From: Streptomyces albireticuli
GTDB taxonomy: Bacteria > Actinomycetota > Actinomycetes > Streptomycetales > Streptomycetaceae
Reading direction: 5' to 3'
NCBI RefSeq assembly: GCF_021228125.1
Contig: NZ_JAJQQS010000003.1
Span: 1-64,000, forward strand
DNA length: 64,000 bases
Below the pieces are notes generated by a model. The model was given only the letters and a program-made list of their open reading frames with translations, did not search any database and was not told the origin of the DNA. Positions 16,459 to 23,930 of this stretch are shown one piece after another (the first letter of the stretch is position 1; every line of letters starts with the position of its first letter). The position numbers and the translations under genes were made by a program.

Positions 16459-17091
16459 ATGAAACGGCGGACTGCGAACTGGGCGGGCACGGACGGCCAC
16501 GCGGGCCGGGAAGTGACCGCGGACGGCATGACACCGGGAGAGGACGGCGCGGGGCGTTCCGGCCCGCGCTTCGAAAGACGGCTGGGACGCAGGGACCTCA
16601 CGGCGGTCGGTGAGGTACGCGCCCAGCTGCGCGAGCTGCTGGCGCACTGGGGCGAGCCGGGGCGCGCGTACACCGCCGAGCTCCTCACGAGCGAGCTGGT
16701 CACCAACGCCCTGGTGCACACGGACGGGGGCGCGGTGGTCAAGGCCACGCTCATGGGCGGGCCGGGCGCCCCCGCCAAGGGTCTGCTGCGGGTGGAGGTG
16801 CGGGATTTCTTCCCGAGGCGCCCGGAGCCGCGCGGGCCCCTCATGGACACCGGGGCGCGGGGCCTCGACGGCGTCGGTCACGCGGGCTGCGGCGGAGGGG
16901 ACTCCTGCTGCGCCGGGGCGGGGCCGGGGGGAGGCGCGGGCGGCGGTGAGGGCGCGGAGGGCGCGATAGAGAAGGCCGCGACGTCGGGGCGCGGGCTGCT
17001 GCTCGTCCACTCGCTGGCGGACGGCTGGGGGGTGCGACCCCACGGGGTGGGGAAGGCGGTCTGGTTCGAGCTGGGCGCCCAGGAGCCCTGA
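16459..17091 (+). CDS. RsbW-like ATP-binding protein (anti-sigma-type HATPase)
   Basis: A 210-residue protein with a GHKL/HATPase_c fold. LLTSELVTNALVHTDGGAVVKATL is the N-box with its E and N residues, and TSGRGLLLVHSLADGWGV with KAVWFEL is the C-terminal G-box region. The segment between them holds a Gly/Cys-rich insertion (CGGGDSCCAGAGPGGGAGGG) instead of a compact lid. Such stand-alone ATPases are numerous in Streptomyces and many are anti-sigma factors paired with a phosphatase or anti-anti-sigma factor; none is adjacent except the PP2C-like gene upstream, which makes a functional link tempting. The ATG at 16459 follows an AGGGAAGG stretch; a GTG at 16402 would add 19 residues. Confidence 0.8.
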   Translation: MKRRTANWAGTDGHAGREVTADGMTPGEDGAGRSGPRFERRLGRRDLTAVGEVRAQLRELLAHWGEPGRAYTAELLTSELVTNALVHTDGGAVVKATLMGGPGAPAKGLLRVEVRDFFPRRPEPRGPLMDTGARGLDGVGHAGCGGGDSCCAGAGPGGGAGGGEGAEGAIEKAATSGRGLLLVHSLADGWGVRPHGVGKAVWFELGAQEP

Positions 17092-17127
17092 ACCGCCGCG
17101 CGGCGACGACTCAGGGCCCGGGGGCCA

Positions 17128-18192
17128 CTAGCCGAACTGTCGCTCGATCTGGGCGAGTTTGGCCTCCAGCGAGTCGAGTCGCGGGATGGCCTGGGTGTCG
17201 TCCTCGGCGGTCAGGTCGATCGGCTCGGGGCCGGTCTGGGTCCCGGACACCGCCTGGAGCGGACGCGCGCGGACGGGCAACTGCCCCTGGTCAGAGGCTA
17301 TGGAAGGGTCCGCGCCGAGTTGCGCGGGCTGTGCGGCGGCGGGCACCGCCGGTCCGCTCACCTCGACCTGCCGGCCCCCTCGCGAGACCCGGCCCCATAC
17401 ACGGTGCTGCCGGTTGTAGGCCTTGAGCCGGGCGCGTTCGAGCTTGCCCGCCTCGCGCCGCCGTACCCGGTCGCGCTCCATCTGCCGCTTGTCCTCGCGG
17501 ACCTCCTCGACGGCCTCGTCCAGTGTCCGCACACCCTCCAGGAGCATCAGCGACCAGGCGCCGAAGGTCTCGCGGGGCGCCCGCAGCCAGCGGACTATGC
17601 GGATCTGGGGCAGTGGGCGGGGCACCAGTCCCTGCTCGCGGAGCGCCGCCCGGCGGGTCTGCTTGAGCGCGCGGTCGAAGAGCACCGCGGCCGACAAGGA
17701 CATGCCCGCGAAGAACTGCGGCGCGCCCGCGTGGTCCATGCCCCGTGGCGCGTGTACCCAGTTGAACCAGGCCGCGGCGCCCGCGAAGGTCCACACCAGC
17801 AGCCGGGAGCCGAGCGCCGCGTCACCGTGGCTCGCCTCGCGCACGGCGAGCACCGAGCAGAACATCGCCGCCCCGTCGAGGCCGAAGGGCACCAGGTACT
17901 CCCAGCCGCCCGTCAGGCCCAGGTTCTGCCGCCCGAAGCCGACCAGTCCGTGGAAGGAGAGGGCGGCGGCCACCGCGGCGCAGCAGAAGAGCAGGACGTA
18001 CGAGGCGATGCCGTAGAACGCCTCCTTACGGCGCCTGCGTTCCTCCGTGCGCTCCCACGAGTCCGAGGACGCCCCCGCGTCGTCCGCGTTACCGTGCCGG
18101 CCGCGCGCGAGCACCGTCACCGCCACCACGGCCCCGGCGAGCGCCACGACAGAGGGGAGCATCCAATTCAGCGGTATATCGGTCACTCTCAT
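17128..18192 (-). CDS. DUF2637 membrane protein
   Basis: A 354-residue inner-membrane protein. Hydrophobic segments occur near residues 10-30, 62-85 (SYVLLFCCAAVAAALSFHGL), 100-120, 130-150 and 160-180, followed by a cytosolic coiled-coil (EVREDKRQMERDRVRRREAGKLERARLKAYNRQH) and a disordered tail ending ISRLDSLEAKLAQIERQFG-like helix. This layout is that of DUF2637 proteins, which are found on actinobacterial chromosomes and plasmids; some relatives occur in plasmid spread loci. Function not established. It is transcribed away from the FhuF-like gene behind it, on the same strand. Confidence 0.82.
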   Translation of the reverse strand: MRVTDIPLNWMLPSVVALAGAVVAVTVLARGRHGNADDAGASSDSWERTEERRRRKEAFYGIASYVLLFCCAAVAAALSFHGLVGFGRQNLGLTGGWEYLVPFGLDGAAMFCSVLAVREASHGDAALGSRLLVWTFAGAAAWFNWVHAPRGMDHAGAPQFFAGMSLSAAVLFDRALKQTRRAALREQGLVPRPLPQIRIVRWLRAPRETFGAWSLMLLEGVRTLDEAVEEVREDKRQMERDRVRRREAGKLERARLKAYNRQHRVWGRVSRGGRQVEVSGPAVPAAAQPAQLGADPSIASDQGQLPVRARPLQAVSGTQTGPEPIDLTAEDDTQAIPRLDSLEAKLAQIERQFG

Positions 18193-18339
18193 CTTGCGTC
18201 CCTTGCATAGCTGTACGGCCTTTCGCGCGCCATCCTGACGGAATCGGACCGTTCAACAAGGGGTTTCGCCGTAACTGCCTGCCAATGGAGGGCAAGGGAA
18301 TACAGATAGGTGTGGGGGAATTCGAACGTCCCTCAACCG

Positions 18340-18379
18340 GAAGGGAATTACGTTCCCTTCGCTCCACCCGATCGGGTGG
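18340..18379. terminator. Paired palindromes after the FhuF-like gene
   Basis: CCACCCGATCGGGTGG (18364-18379) is a perfect 16-base palindrome and GAAGGGAA-ttacg-TTCCCTTC (18340-18360) a perfect 8-bp hairpin. They lie just past the stop at 18391 on the minus strand, ahead of the DUF2637 promoter, and probably end the FhuF transcript or insulate the next gene. Confidence 0.5.
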
Positions 18380-18390
18380 TGTGGAGTCGT

Positions 18391-19305
18391 TCAGCTTGCG
18401 GACATCCGCCTTATGCGCTCCGCGTCGCTGGTGCGTGGGCAGGTGAGGCAGGCGTCCTCGGGGCGCAAGGTGTAGAACAGACAGCACCCCGCCCGATCGC
18501 GCGTCGGAAGGGACTCGCCCCGGGTTCCGGCCAGTGTCCGGAAGGAGGCCCCGCCGACGTACGGCGGTGTCGACCCCGGCAGCAGCAGCTCCAGCTCGCG
18601 CCTCGCCCGTGACGCCTCGCCCAGCAGCCCCGCCACATGCCACAGCCCCTCGGCGATCTCGTCCGTCGCCATGCCCCACAGCGCCCGCGGGCCGCGCCGC
18701 ATCCGGGGCCGGAAGGCCTCCAGCAGCGGTGTCAGATGCTCGGCCAGCACCTCCCGCGCCCACGCGCGCAGCGCCTCCTGGTCCGCCACCACCACCGCGC
18801 CGGGCAGTTCCGCCGCGGGATCGTCCGGCAGGCACGCGAACTGCGCGGGCCACGCCGTCATCCGGCCCCGCGCGCGGTGGAGCGACACGGACGCCACGGG
18901 CAGCCGCGGCACCCGGCCGAGCAGGAACCAGGGGACGGTCACGAGCAGGCAGACCGGCCAGGCGTAGCGGTGCAGCCCGAGACTCGCGACGGCCTCCGGG
19001 CGGCCCCGCGCCCCGTAGTCCCGCAGGAGCTGCTCGTCGTCCCGCGCGAGGAAGGCGTCCAGGTCGTCGCCGCCCGCGGCCAGCCCGGCGGCCGTCAACC
19101 AGCCGTCGCCCCGGCGCGGCGGTTCCATCGTGGCGGTGACGTGGGGGAGCGCCTCGGCGAGCCGGGCATAGGCGCCGGAGAAGGAGGAGACGAGCGCGGA
19201 GCCGTGCGTGGCTCCGGGGTCAGGGACCGCTGCTGAGGCGGATGGGATCGGCGGTGCTGCGGATGAGGAAATACCGGCGGGCGGAGTGGCAGAGGCGGGA
19301 AGCAT
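18391..19305 (-). CDS. FhuF-like (2Fe-2S) siderophore-iron reductase
   Basis: A 304-residue protein ending in a cysteine cluster, GCCLFYTLRPEDACLTCPRTSDAE, that matches the C-C-x10-C-x2-C iron-sulfur motif of FhuF ferric siderophore reductases. The body (YAWPVCLLVTVPWFLLGRVPRLP ... LWGMATDEIAEGLWHVAGLLGE) is the usual actinobacterial FhuF-like fold. It would release iron from siderophores in the cytoplasm. The first 40 residues are low-complexity, so the true start may be later. An iron box lies 28 bases upstream of the annotated start, supporting repression by a DmdR/IdeR regulator under iron sufficiency. Confidence 0.82.
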   Translation of the reverse strand: MLPASATPPAGISSSAAPPIPSASAAVPDPGATHGSALVSSFSGAYARLAEALPHVTATMEPPRRGDGWLTAAGLAAGGDDLDAFLARDDEQLLRDYGARGRPEAVASLGLHRYAWPVCLLVTVPWFLLGRVPRLPVASVSLHRARGRMTAWPAQFACLPDDPAAELPGAVVVADQEALRAWAREVLAEHLTPLLEAFRPRMRRGPRALWGMATDEIAEGLWHVAGLLGEASRARRELELLLPGSTPPYVGGASFRTLAGTRGESLPTRDRAGCCLFYTLRPEDACLTCPRTSDAERIRRMSAS

Positions 19306-19332
19306 GCGAGGACCACCGAATCGGGATCATTT

Positions 19333-19352
19333 GCAGGTAAGCCTTACCTTAC
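19333..19352. promoter_or_regulatory. Iron box (DmdR/IdeR type)
   Basis: GCAGGTAAGCCTTACCTTAC closely matches the actinobacterial iron-box palindrome TTAGGTGAGCCTAACCTAA. It sits between the divergent FhuF-like and GntR genes, nearer the former. It is the only sequence of this type seen in the window. Confidence 0.8.
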
Positions 19353-19420
19353 CGGAATTGATCGGGGTTTGAACTGTCAGAACGGCCGCCTATGGTTCAG
19401 ATGGACACAGGAGGACCCCA

Positions 19421-20206
19421 ATGGAGCAGGGCAGAGCCCGTACCGAGGCATCGCGCACCGCCACCGGCGTGCCCGCGCGGGCCACGCCCGGCGTGCACGG
19501 TGGCCACCACGGGCGTGACGAGCCGGCCCGCGGCGAGCACGTGCACGGCGAGCGCCCGTACCCGGTCCCCGCTCCCGCGCGCCGGATGCCCACGCGCTAT
19601 TCCGTGCGCGGGCAGGTGCTCGACGCGCTCCGCAAGGCCCTGCTGAGCGGCGAGCTCGTGCCCGGCGAGGTCTACTCCGGCCCCGCCCTCGGCGAGCGGT
19701 TCGGCGTCTCCGCGACGCCCGTGCGCGAGGCCATGCAGCAGCTCGTGCTGGAGGGCGCCGTCGAGGTCGTGCCCAACCGGGGTTTCCGCGTCACCCGCCG
19801 CAGCGCCCGCGACCTGGCCGAGCTGGCCGAGGTGCGCGCCCTGCTGGAGGTCCCCGTCGTGCTGCGCCTCGCGCGCACGGTGCCGGAGGCGCGCTGGGCG
19901 GAGCTCGTGCCCGTCGCGGAGGCCGCGTCCGCCGCCGCGGCGACGGGGGACCGCGCGCTCTACGCCGAGGCCGACCGCGCCTTCCACCGCGCGCTCCTCG
20001 GCCTCGCCGGCAACCACCAGCTGACCGTGGTCGCCGAGGAACTGCACCGCCGCGCGCAGTGGCCCGCGGCCCACGGGCCCGCCTTCGGTTGCGCGGATCT
20101 GGTGGCGGACGCGGCGGAGCATCTGGAGCTGCTGGACGCGTTGGTGGCGGGGGATCTGGGGGCGGTGGAGGCGTTGGTGACGGGGCACTTCACGGGGGCG
20201 GTCTGA
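19421..20206 (+). CDS. GntR family regulator with FCD domain
   Basis: A 261-residue regulator. After a 55-residue His/Arg-rich low-complexity N-terminus, RYSVRGQVLDALRKALLSGELVPGEVYSGPALGERFGVSATPVREAMQQLVLEGAVEVVPNRGF is a GntR winged helix; the remainder is an FCD effector domain with D..H and H residues for metal binding (EADRAFHRALLGLAGNH). AGGAGG-like CAGGAGG precedes the ATG at 19421. Such proteins usually sense small carboxylates or amino-acid derivatives; the effector here cannot be inferred. No metabolic gene is adjacent. Confidence 0.88.
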   Translation: MEQGRARTEASRTATGVPARATPGVHGGHHGRDEPARGEHVHGERPYPVPAPARRMPTRYSVRGQVLDALRKALLSGELVPGEVYSGPALGERFGVSATPVREAMQQLVLEGAVEVVPNRGFRVTRRSARDLAELAEVRALLEVPVVLRLARTVPEARWAELVPVAEAASAAAATGDRALYAEADRAFHRALLGLAGNHQLTVVAEELHRRAQWPAAHGPAFGCADLVADAAEHLELLDALVAGDLGAVEALVTGHFTGAV

Positions 20207-20212
20207 ACGGGG

Positions 20213-20495
20213 GCTTTTCCCCTACCCGCCCCTTCCCGAAACCGGGGCTTCGCCCCCGGGCCCCGGCCGCGCCGACGCGCGGTGGCCTCAAACGCCGGCC
20301 GGGCTGGATTCTGCCCCTGCCCGACGTCGGCTTTCCCCTGTGCCGGGGTGACCTCCCCTGCCAGGGGCCCTCTCGCTCGGTTCCTGGCGGCCATTCAGCC
20401 CGTCCGGCGCTTGAGGACCGGGGTCCGGGGCGGAGCCCCGCCACGCGGCGGAGCCGCACATCGGATGCAGCGGGAAGGGGCGGGTAGGGGAAAGC
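20213..20495. repeat. Dispersed palindromic intergenic repeat, copy 4 (long form)
   Basis: The block starts CTACCCGCCCCTTCCCGAAA and ends GGGAAGGGGCGGGTAGGGG, with GCCTCAAACGCCGGCCGG and GCCCGTCCGGCGCTTGAGGA cores, but about 110 bases of unrelated sequence lie between the two halves. It fills the gap between the convergent GntR and TPR genes. The inserted middle shows no gene. Confidence 0.7.
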
Positions 20496-20506
20496 CCGCC
20501 CGGACG

Positions 20507-21352
20507 TCAGCCGCCCCCTTCCGGCCGCCCCGTCGGCGCCGGCGCCGGCAGCCGGTTCGCCAGCCACGCCGGTACCCCGCCCAGCAGCCGGACCAGCCGC
20601 CCCGCCTCCGTCCGCAACCGCTCCGCCTCGCCCGCGTCCGGCAGGACCGAGGCCAGCGATGCCAGGGCCGGTGCGATCCCGATCAGATAGCCCAGCTCTT
20701 CCCGTATGCGAAGGGACTCCGCGAAGCCGTACCGCGCCTCGTTGAGCCTTCCGTCGTGCTCGGCGATCGCCGCCACGTGCCGCCAGGTGAAGGAGAGCAG
20801 TAACCGCTGGCCGTGCGCGGTCGCCCCCGCGTGGGCCCGCTCGAAGGCGGCCGTCGCGTCGGACGGATTGTCGGACAGGTGATGGGCGATCAGCCCCCGC
20901 CGGAAGTTGAGCACGGGCCGGTTCGGTGAGCCCGGGGCGAGCAGCGCCGCCGCCCGGCCCAGCGCGGAACGTGCCTCGTCGGCCCGGTCGCGTACGCCCA
21001 AAAGGGTGGCCGCGTACGCGAGATGACCCCGCTCGCAGGCCGCCGCGCCGCGCTCCTCGTCGTCCGTGGCGAGGGCCTCCGCCGTCCGCAGCGCGTCCTC
21101 GGCGGCCCGCCAGCCCTCCCCGGTGAACATGCACTGTTCGATCAGCACGGCCGTACGCCGCAGCGCCGGACCGGGCTCCCGCGCGGCGCGTGGCGCGAGG
21201 AGTGCCGCCGCGTCGTCCCAGCAGGCGCGCGAGCGCAGCCGCCATACGGCCCGTTCCAGTGGATCGTCGCCGTGCGGGTCCCCTCCGCGCGGCCCCTCCG
21301 GTTCCTGTGGCTCCTCGGACAACCCAGAATTCCGCATGGCGGTATCCGCCAC
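20507..21352 (-). CDS. TPR-like helical repeat protein
   Basis: A 281-residue all-helical protein. Repeated units such as AAEDALRTAEALATDDEERGAAACERGHLAYAATLLG, DEARSALGRAAALLAPGSPNRPVLNFRRGLIAHHL and DATAAFERAHAGATAHGQRLLLSFTWRHVAAIAEHDGRLNEARYGF have tetratricopeptide character. The GTG at 21352 (VADTAMRNSG) has GGGGAGGG four bases upstream and is chosen over the longer frame reaching 21406; an ATG at 21337 is also possible. Function unknown. It is divergent from the ribosomal protection gene, and a perfect CRP-type palindrome lies 83 bases upstream. Confidence 0.75.
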   Translation of the reverse strand: MADTAMRNSGLSEEPQEPEGPRGGDPHGDDPLERAVWRLRSRACWDDAAALLAPRAAREPGPALRRTAVLIEQCMFTGEGWRAAEDALRTAEALATDDEERGAAACERGHLAYAATLLGVRDRADEARSALGRAAALLAPGSPNRPVLNFRRGLIAHHLSDNPSDATAAFERAHAGATAHGQRLLLSFTWRHVAAIAEHDGRLNEARYGFAESLRIREELGYLIGIAPALASLASVLPDAGEAERLRTEAGRLVRLLGGVPAWLANRLPAPAPTGRPEGGG

Positions 21353-21434
21353 AGTGCCCTCCCCAAGCGCGCCGTCGAGCTGGAAGCCGTGCCCGCATCT
21401 CAGCACGAAGACACGGGCGCGGCCAAGGGCCAGG

Positions 21435-21450
21435 TGTGAACCAATTCACA
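21435..21450. promoter_or_regulatory. CRP-consensus palindrome TGTGA-N6-TCACA
   Basis: TGTGAACCAATTCACA is an exact match to the classical CRP half-site arrangement. It lies 83 bases before the TPR gene start and 395 bases before the ribosomal protection gene. A Crp-family regulator is encoded at 34856-35614. The rest of the divergent gap 21353-21844 has no gene. Confidence 0.5.
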
Positions 21451-21788
21451 AACTCGGGCCCGCCGGATGCGAGGAGTGGAGCCGCCCCCGTGTCCGCAGC
21501 TCTCCGCGGCAGCGGCACATTACCGAAGAACGGGCAGGTCCAGGACGTGCGAGGCGGCCCGGGCCGGCCGGTGGGAGCGGCGGTGGAAAATGCCTCGCGC
21601 ACGGCCCGGGGGCGCTGGCAGGATGACGGCGCGCGCGCCCGCCGCACCCTGGAGGAGCGCGCGACGGCGGGTCCCGGCACGACCGGAACCGCCGTCGGCC
21701 CCATGGAGCGGTGGCCGGTTCCGGCCGGTCCGGCCGGCTCCCCGAACAGTCCCGTACGAGCAGCAGGGAGAACCCGCGTGCGCCGAAG

Positions 21789-21832
21789 CCTCGAAAACCC
21801 CCAGTTCCCCGACCGGACCACTGTTTTCGAGG
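21789..21832 (+). promoter_or_regulatory. Leader hairpin of the ribosomal protection gene
   Basis: CCTCGAAAAC (21789-21798) and GTTTTCGAGG (21823-21832) are perfect 10-bp inverted repeats around 24 bases, ending 13 bases before the ATG at 21845. In RNA this would occlude the start region. No ribosome-binding site is visible between hairpin and start. Confidence 0.55.
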
Positions 21833-21844
21833 ACTCGTTCGCGT

Positions 21845-23800
21845 ATGCACACCTCTCGCACGCTCAATCTGGGCATCCTCGCCCATGTCGACGCCGGTAA
21901 GACCAGCCTCACCGAGCGGCTGCTGTTCGACACCGGTGCCATCGACCGGCTCGGCAGCGTCGACGCCGGCAGCACCCGTACCGACAGCGGTGAGCTGGAA
22001 CGCCGCCGCGGCATCACCATCCGCACGGCCGTCGCCCCCTTCCGCCTCGGCGACCTGGGCGTCAATCTGATCGACACCCCCGGGCACAGCGACTTCGTCG
22101 CCGAGGTCGGCCGCGCCCTGGGCGTCCTCGACGGCGCCGTGCTCGTCCTGTCCGCGGTCGAGGGGGTCCAGGCACAGACCCGGGTCCTGATGCGGACGCT
22201 GCGCCGACTCCGGCTGCCGACCCTCGTGTTCGTCAACAAGACCGACCGCCCGGGGGCCCGCGAGGCCGGGACGCTGGCCGACATCCGCCGCCGGCTGGCC
22301 CCGCGCGTCGTGCCCATGGCCACGGTCCACGGCATCGGTACGCCCGCCGCGCGCACCGTCCCCGGCTCGTACCGGGACCCGGCGTTCCGCGACCTCGTGG
22401 CCGAGGCCCTGGCGGAGGACGACGACGTCCTGCTCGCCCGGCTCGTCGACGGGACACCGCCGGGCGCCGGTGAGCTGCGCGCGGCGCTGGCCGACCGTAC
22501 GGCGCGCGGTCTGATCCACCCCGTGTACTTCGGCTCGGCGCTGTCCGGCGAGGGCGTCGCCGCGCTGCTCGACGGGATCGCGGCCTACCTGCCGGCAGGA
22601 GAGGGGCCGGGGGTCGTCGACGCCCCGCCCGAAGGCGGGCCCGGTCAGCTCCGGACCGCCGCCACCGGCACGGTCTTCGCCGTCGAGCGCGGCGCGTCCG
22701 GTGAGCGGACCGCGTATCTCCGGCTGTTCTCGGGCGAGTTGGCCGAGCGTGCCCGGATCACGCTGCACCGCCGTGCGGCGGACGGCACGCGGACCGAGCA
22801 CACCGGCCGGATCACCTTCCTGGAGACCGTCGGCGCGCCGCCGGACACCGCCCGGCGGCTGACCGCCGGCGGCATCGCCCGGATCCGGGGCCTGCCGGGG
22901 ATCCGTGTCGGCGACCGCCTCGGGTCCCTGGCCGACGCGGGGCCGCCGCACTTCGCCCCGCCGTCCTTGGAGTCCGTCGTCCGGCCCGTACGCCCCGCCG
23001 ACGCCGCCCGGTTGCACGCCGCGCTGGCCGTACTCGCCGATCAGGACCCGCTGATCGGCACCCGGGCCCTGCCGGACGGCGGCACCTCCGTGCTGCTCTA
23101 CGGGGAGGTGCAGAAGGAGGTCGTCGCGGCCACGCTCGACGAGGAGTTCGGCGTCGGCGCCGTCTTCGAGCCGAGCACCACGATCCTCCGGGAGCGCCCG
23201 GCCGGCACCGGCGAGGCGCTGGAGGAGATCGACCGGCACGGCGGCCACCTCTTCTGGGCCACGGTCGGTCTGCGCGTCGAACCGGGCGCGCGGGGCTCCG
23301 GCAACGTCTTCCGGCGGGACACCGAACTGGGCGCCCTCCCGCTCGCCTTCGACCGCGCCGTGGAGGAGACCGTCCACCGCACGCTCGACGAGGGCCCGCA
23401 CGGCCGGCCGGTCACCGACTGCGTCGTCACCCTGACCCGCTCCGGCTTCGTCGGCCCCGTCAGCACGGCCGCCGACTTCCGTCAGCTCACCCCGCTGGTC
23501 CTGGCGCGCGCCCTGGCCGCCGCCGGGACCCGGCTGTACGAACCCTGCCACCGTTACGAGCTGGATGTGCCGGTGGACTGCCTGAGCGCGGTCACGGGGG
23601 CGCTCGCGGCGGCCGGCGCGGTCGTCGGCGAAACGGTGGTGGGCGAGGAGGAGTGCGTGCTGAGGGGGGTGATCCCGGCGCGCGGGCTCGCGGGCTTCGA
23701 GGGGAAGCTGCCGGGGTTGGCGCGGGGGGAAGGGGTGTGGTGGACGATGCCGGGGCCGGACCGGGAGGTGCGGGCGGGGGAGCGGCCGGGGCGGGCGTAG
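21845..23800 (+). CDS. Tetracycline-type ribosomal protection protein (OtrA/TetM-like)
   Basis: A 651-residue translational GTPase of the EF-G paralogue group that dislodges tetracyclines from the 30S subunit. Seen are LGILAHVDAGKTSLTERLL (G1), RRGITIRTAV (G2), DTPGHSDF (G3) and NKTDRPGA (G4, with T in place of the usual I), then domains II-V: GSALSGEGVAALLDGI, YGEVQKEVVAATL, FWATVGLRVEP, TDCVVTLTRSGF and STAADFRQLTPLVL. These blocks match OtrA of S. rimosus closely in order and spacing. No tetracycline biosynthetic genes are near, so it is an intrinsic resistance or ribosome-rescue factor. A hairpin directly before the start suggests post-transcriptional control. Confidence 0.9.
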   Translation: MHTSRTLNLGILAHVDAGKTSLTERLLFDTGAIDRLGSVDAGSTRTDSGELERRRGITIRTAVAPFRLGDLGVNLIDTPGHSDFVAEVGRALGVLDGAVLVLSAVEGVQAQTRVLMRTLRRLRLPTLVFVNKTDRPGAREAGTLADIRRRLAPRVVPMATVHGIGTPAARTVPGSYRDPAFRDLVAEALAEDDDVLLARLVDGTPPGAGELRAALADRTARGLIHPVYFGSALSGEGVAALLDGIAAYLPAGEGPGVVDAPPEGGPGQLRTAATGTVFAVERGASGERTAYLRLFSGELAERARITLHRRAADGTRTEHTGRITFLETVGAPPDTARRLTAGGIARIRGLPGIRVGDRLGSLADAGPPHFAPPSLESVVRPVRPADAARLHAALAVLADQDPLIGTRALPDGGTSVLLYGEVQKEVVAATLDEEFGVGAVFEPSTTILRERPAGTGEALEEIDRHGGHLFWATVGLRVEPGARGSGNVFRRDTELGALPLAFDRAVEETVHRTLDEGPHGRPVTDCVVTLTRSGFVGPVSTAADFRQLTPLVLARALAAAGTRLYEPCHRYELDVPVDCLSAVTGALAAAGAVVGETVVGEEECVLRGVIPARGLAGFEGKLPGLARGEGVWWTMPGPDREVRAGERPGRA

Positions 23801-23809
23801 GGCCGTGCG

Positions 23810-23930
23810 CCGCGCGGGCCTGTTCCCCGGCCCCGCCCCTTCCCGTAACCGGGGGCTCCGCCCCGGACCCCCGGCCGCGCTGACGCGCGGTGTCCCCGAC
23901 CGCCGGACGGGCTGAAATCAGCCCGTCTGC
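23810..23930. repeat. Dispersed palindromic intergenic repeat, copy 5
   Basis: CCCCGCCCCTTCCCGTAACC is followed by GGGGCTCCGCCCC and GCCGGACGGGCTGAAATCAG, ending inside the last codons of the protease gene, whose stop at 23918 lies in the GGGCTGAAATCAGCCCGT palindrome. The repeat therefore supplies the C-terminal residues and probably the terminator of that gene. Confidence 0.65.
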
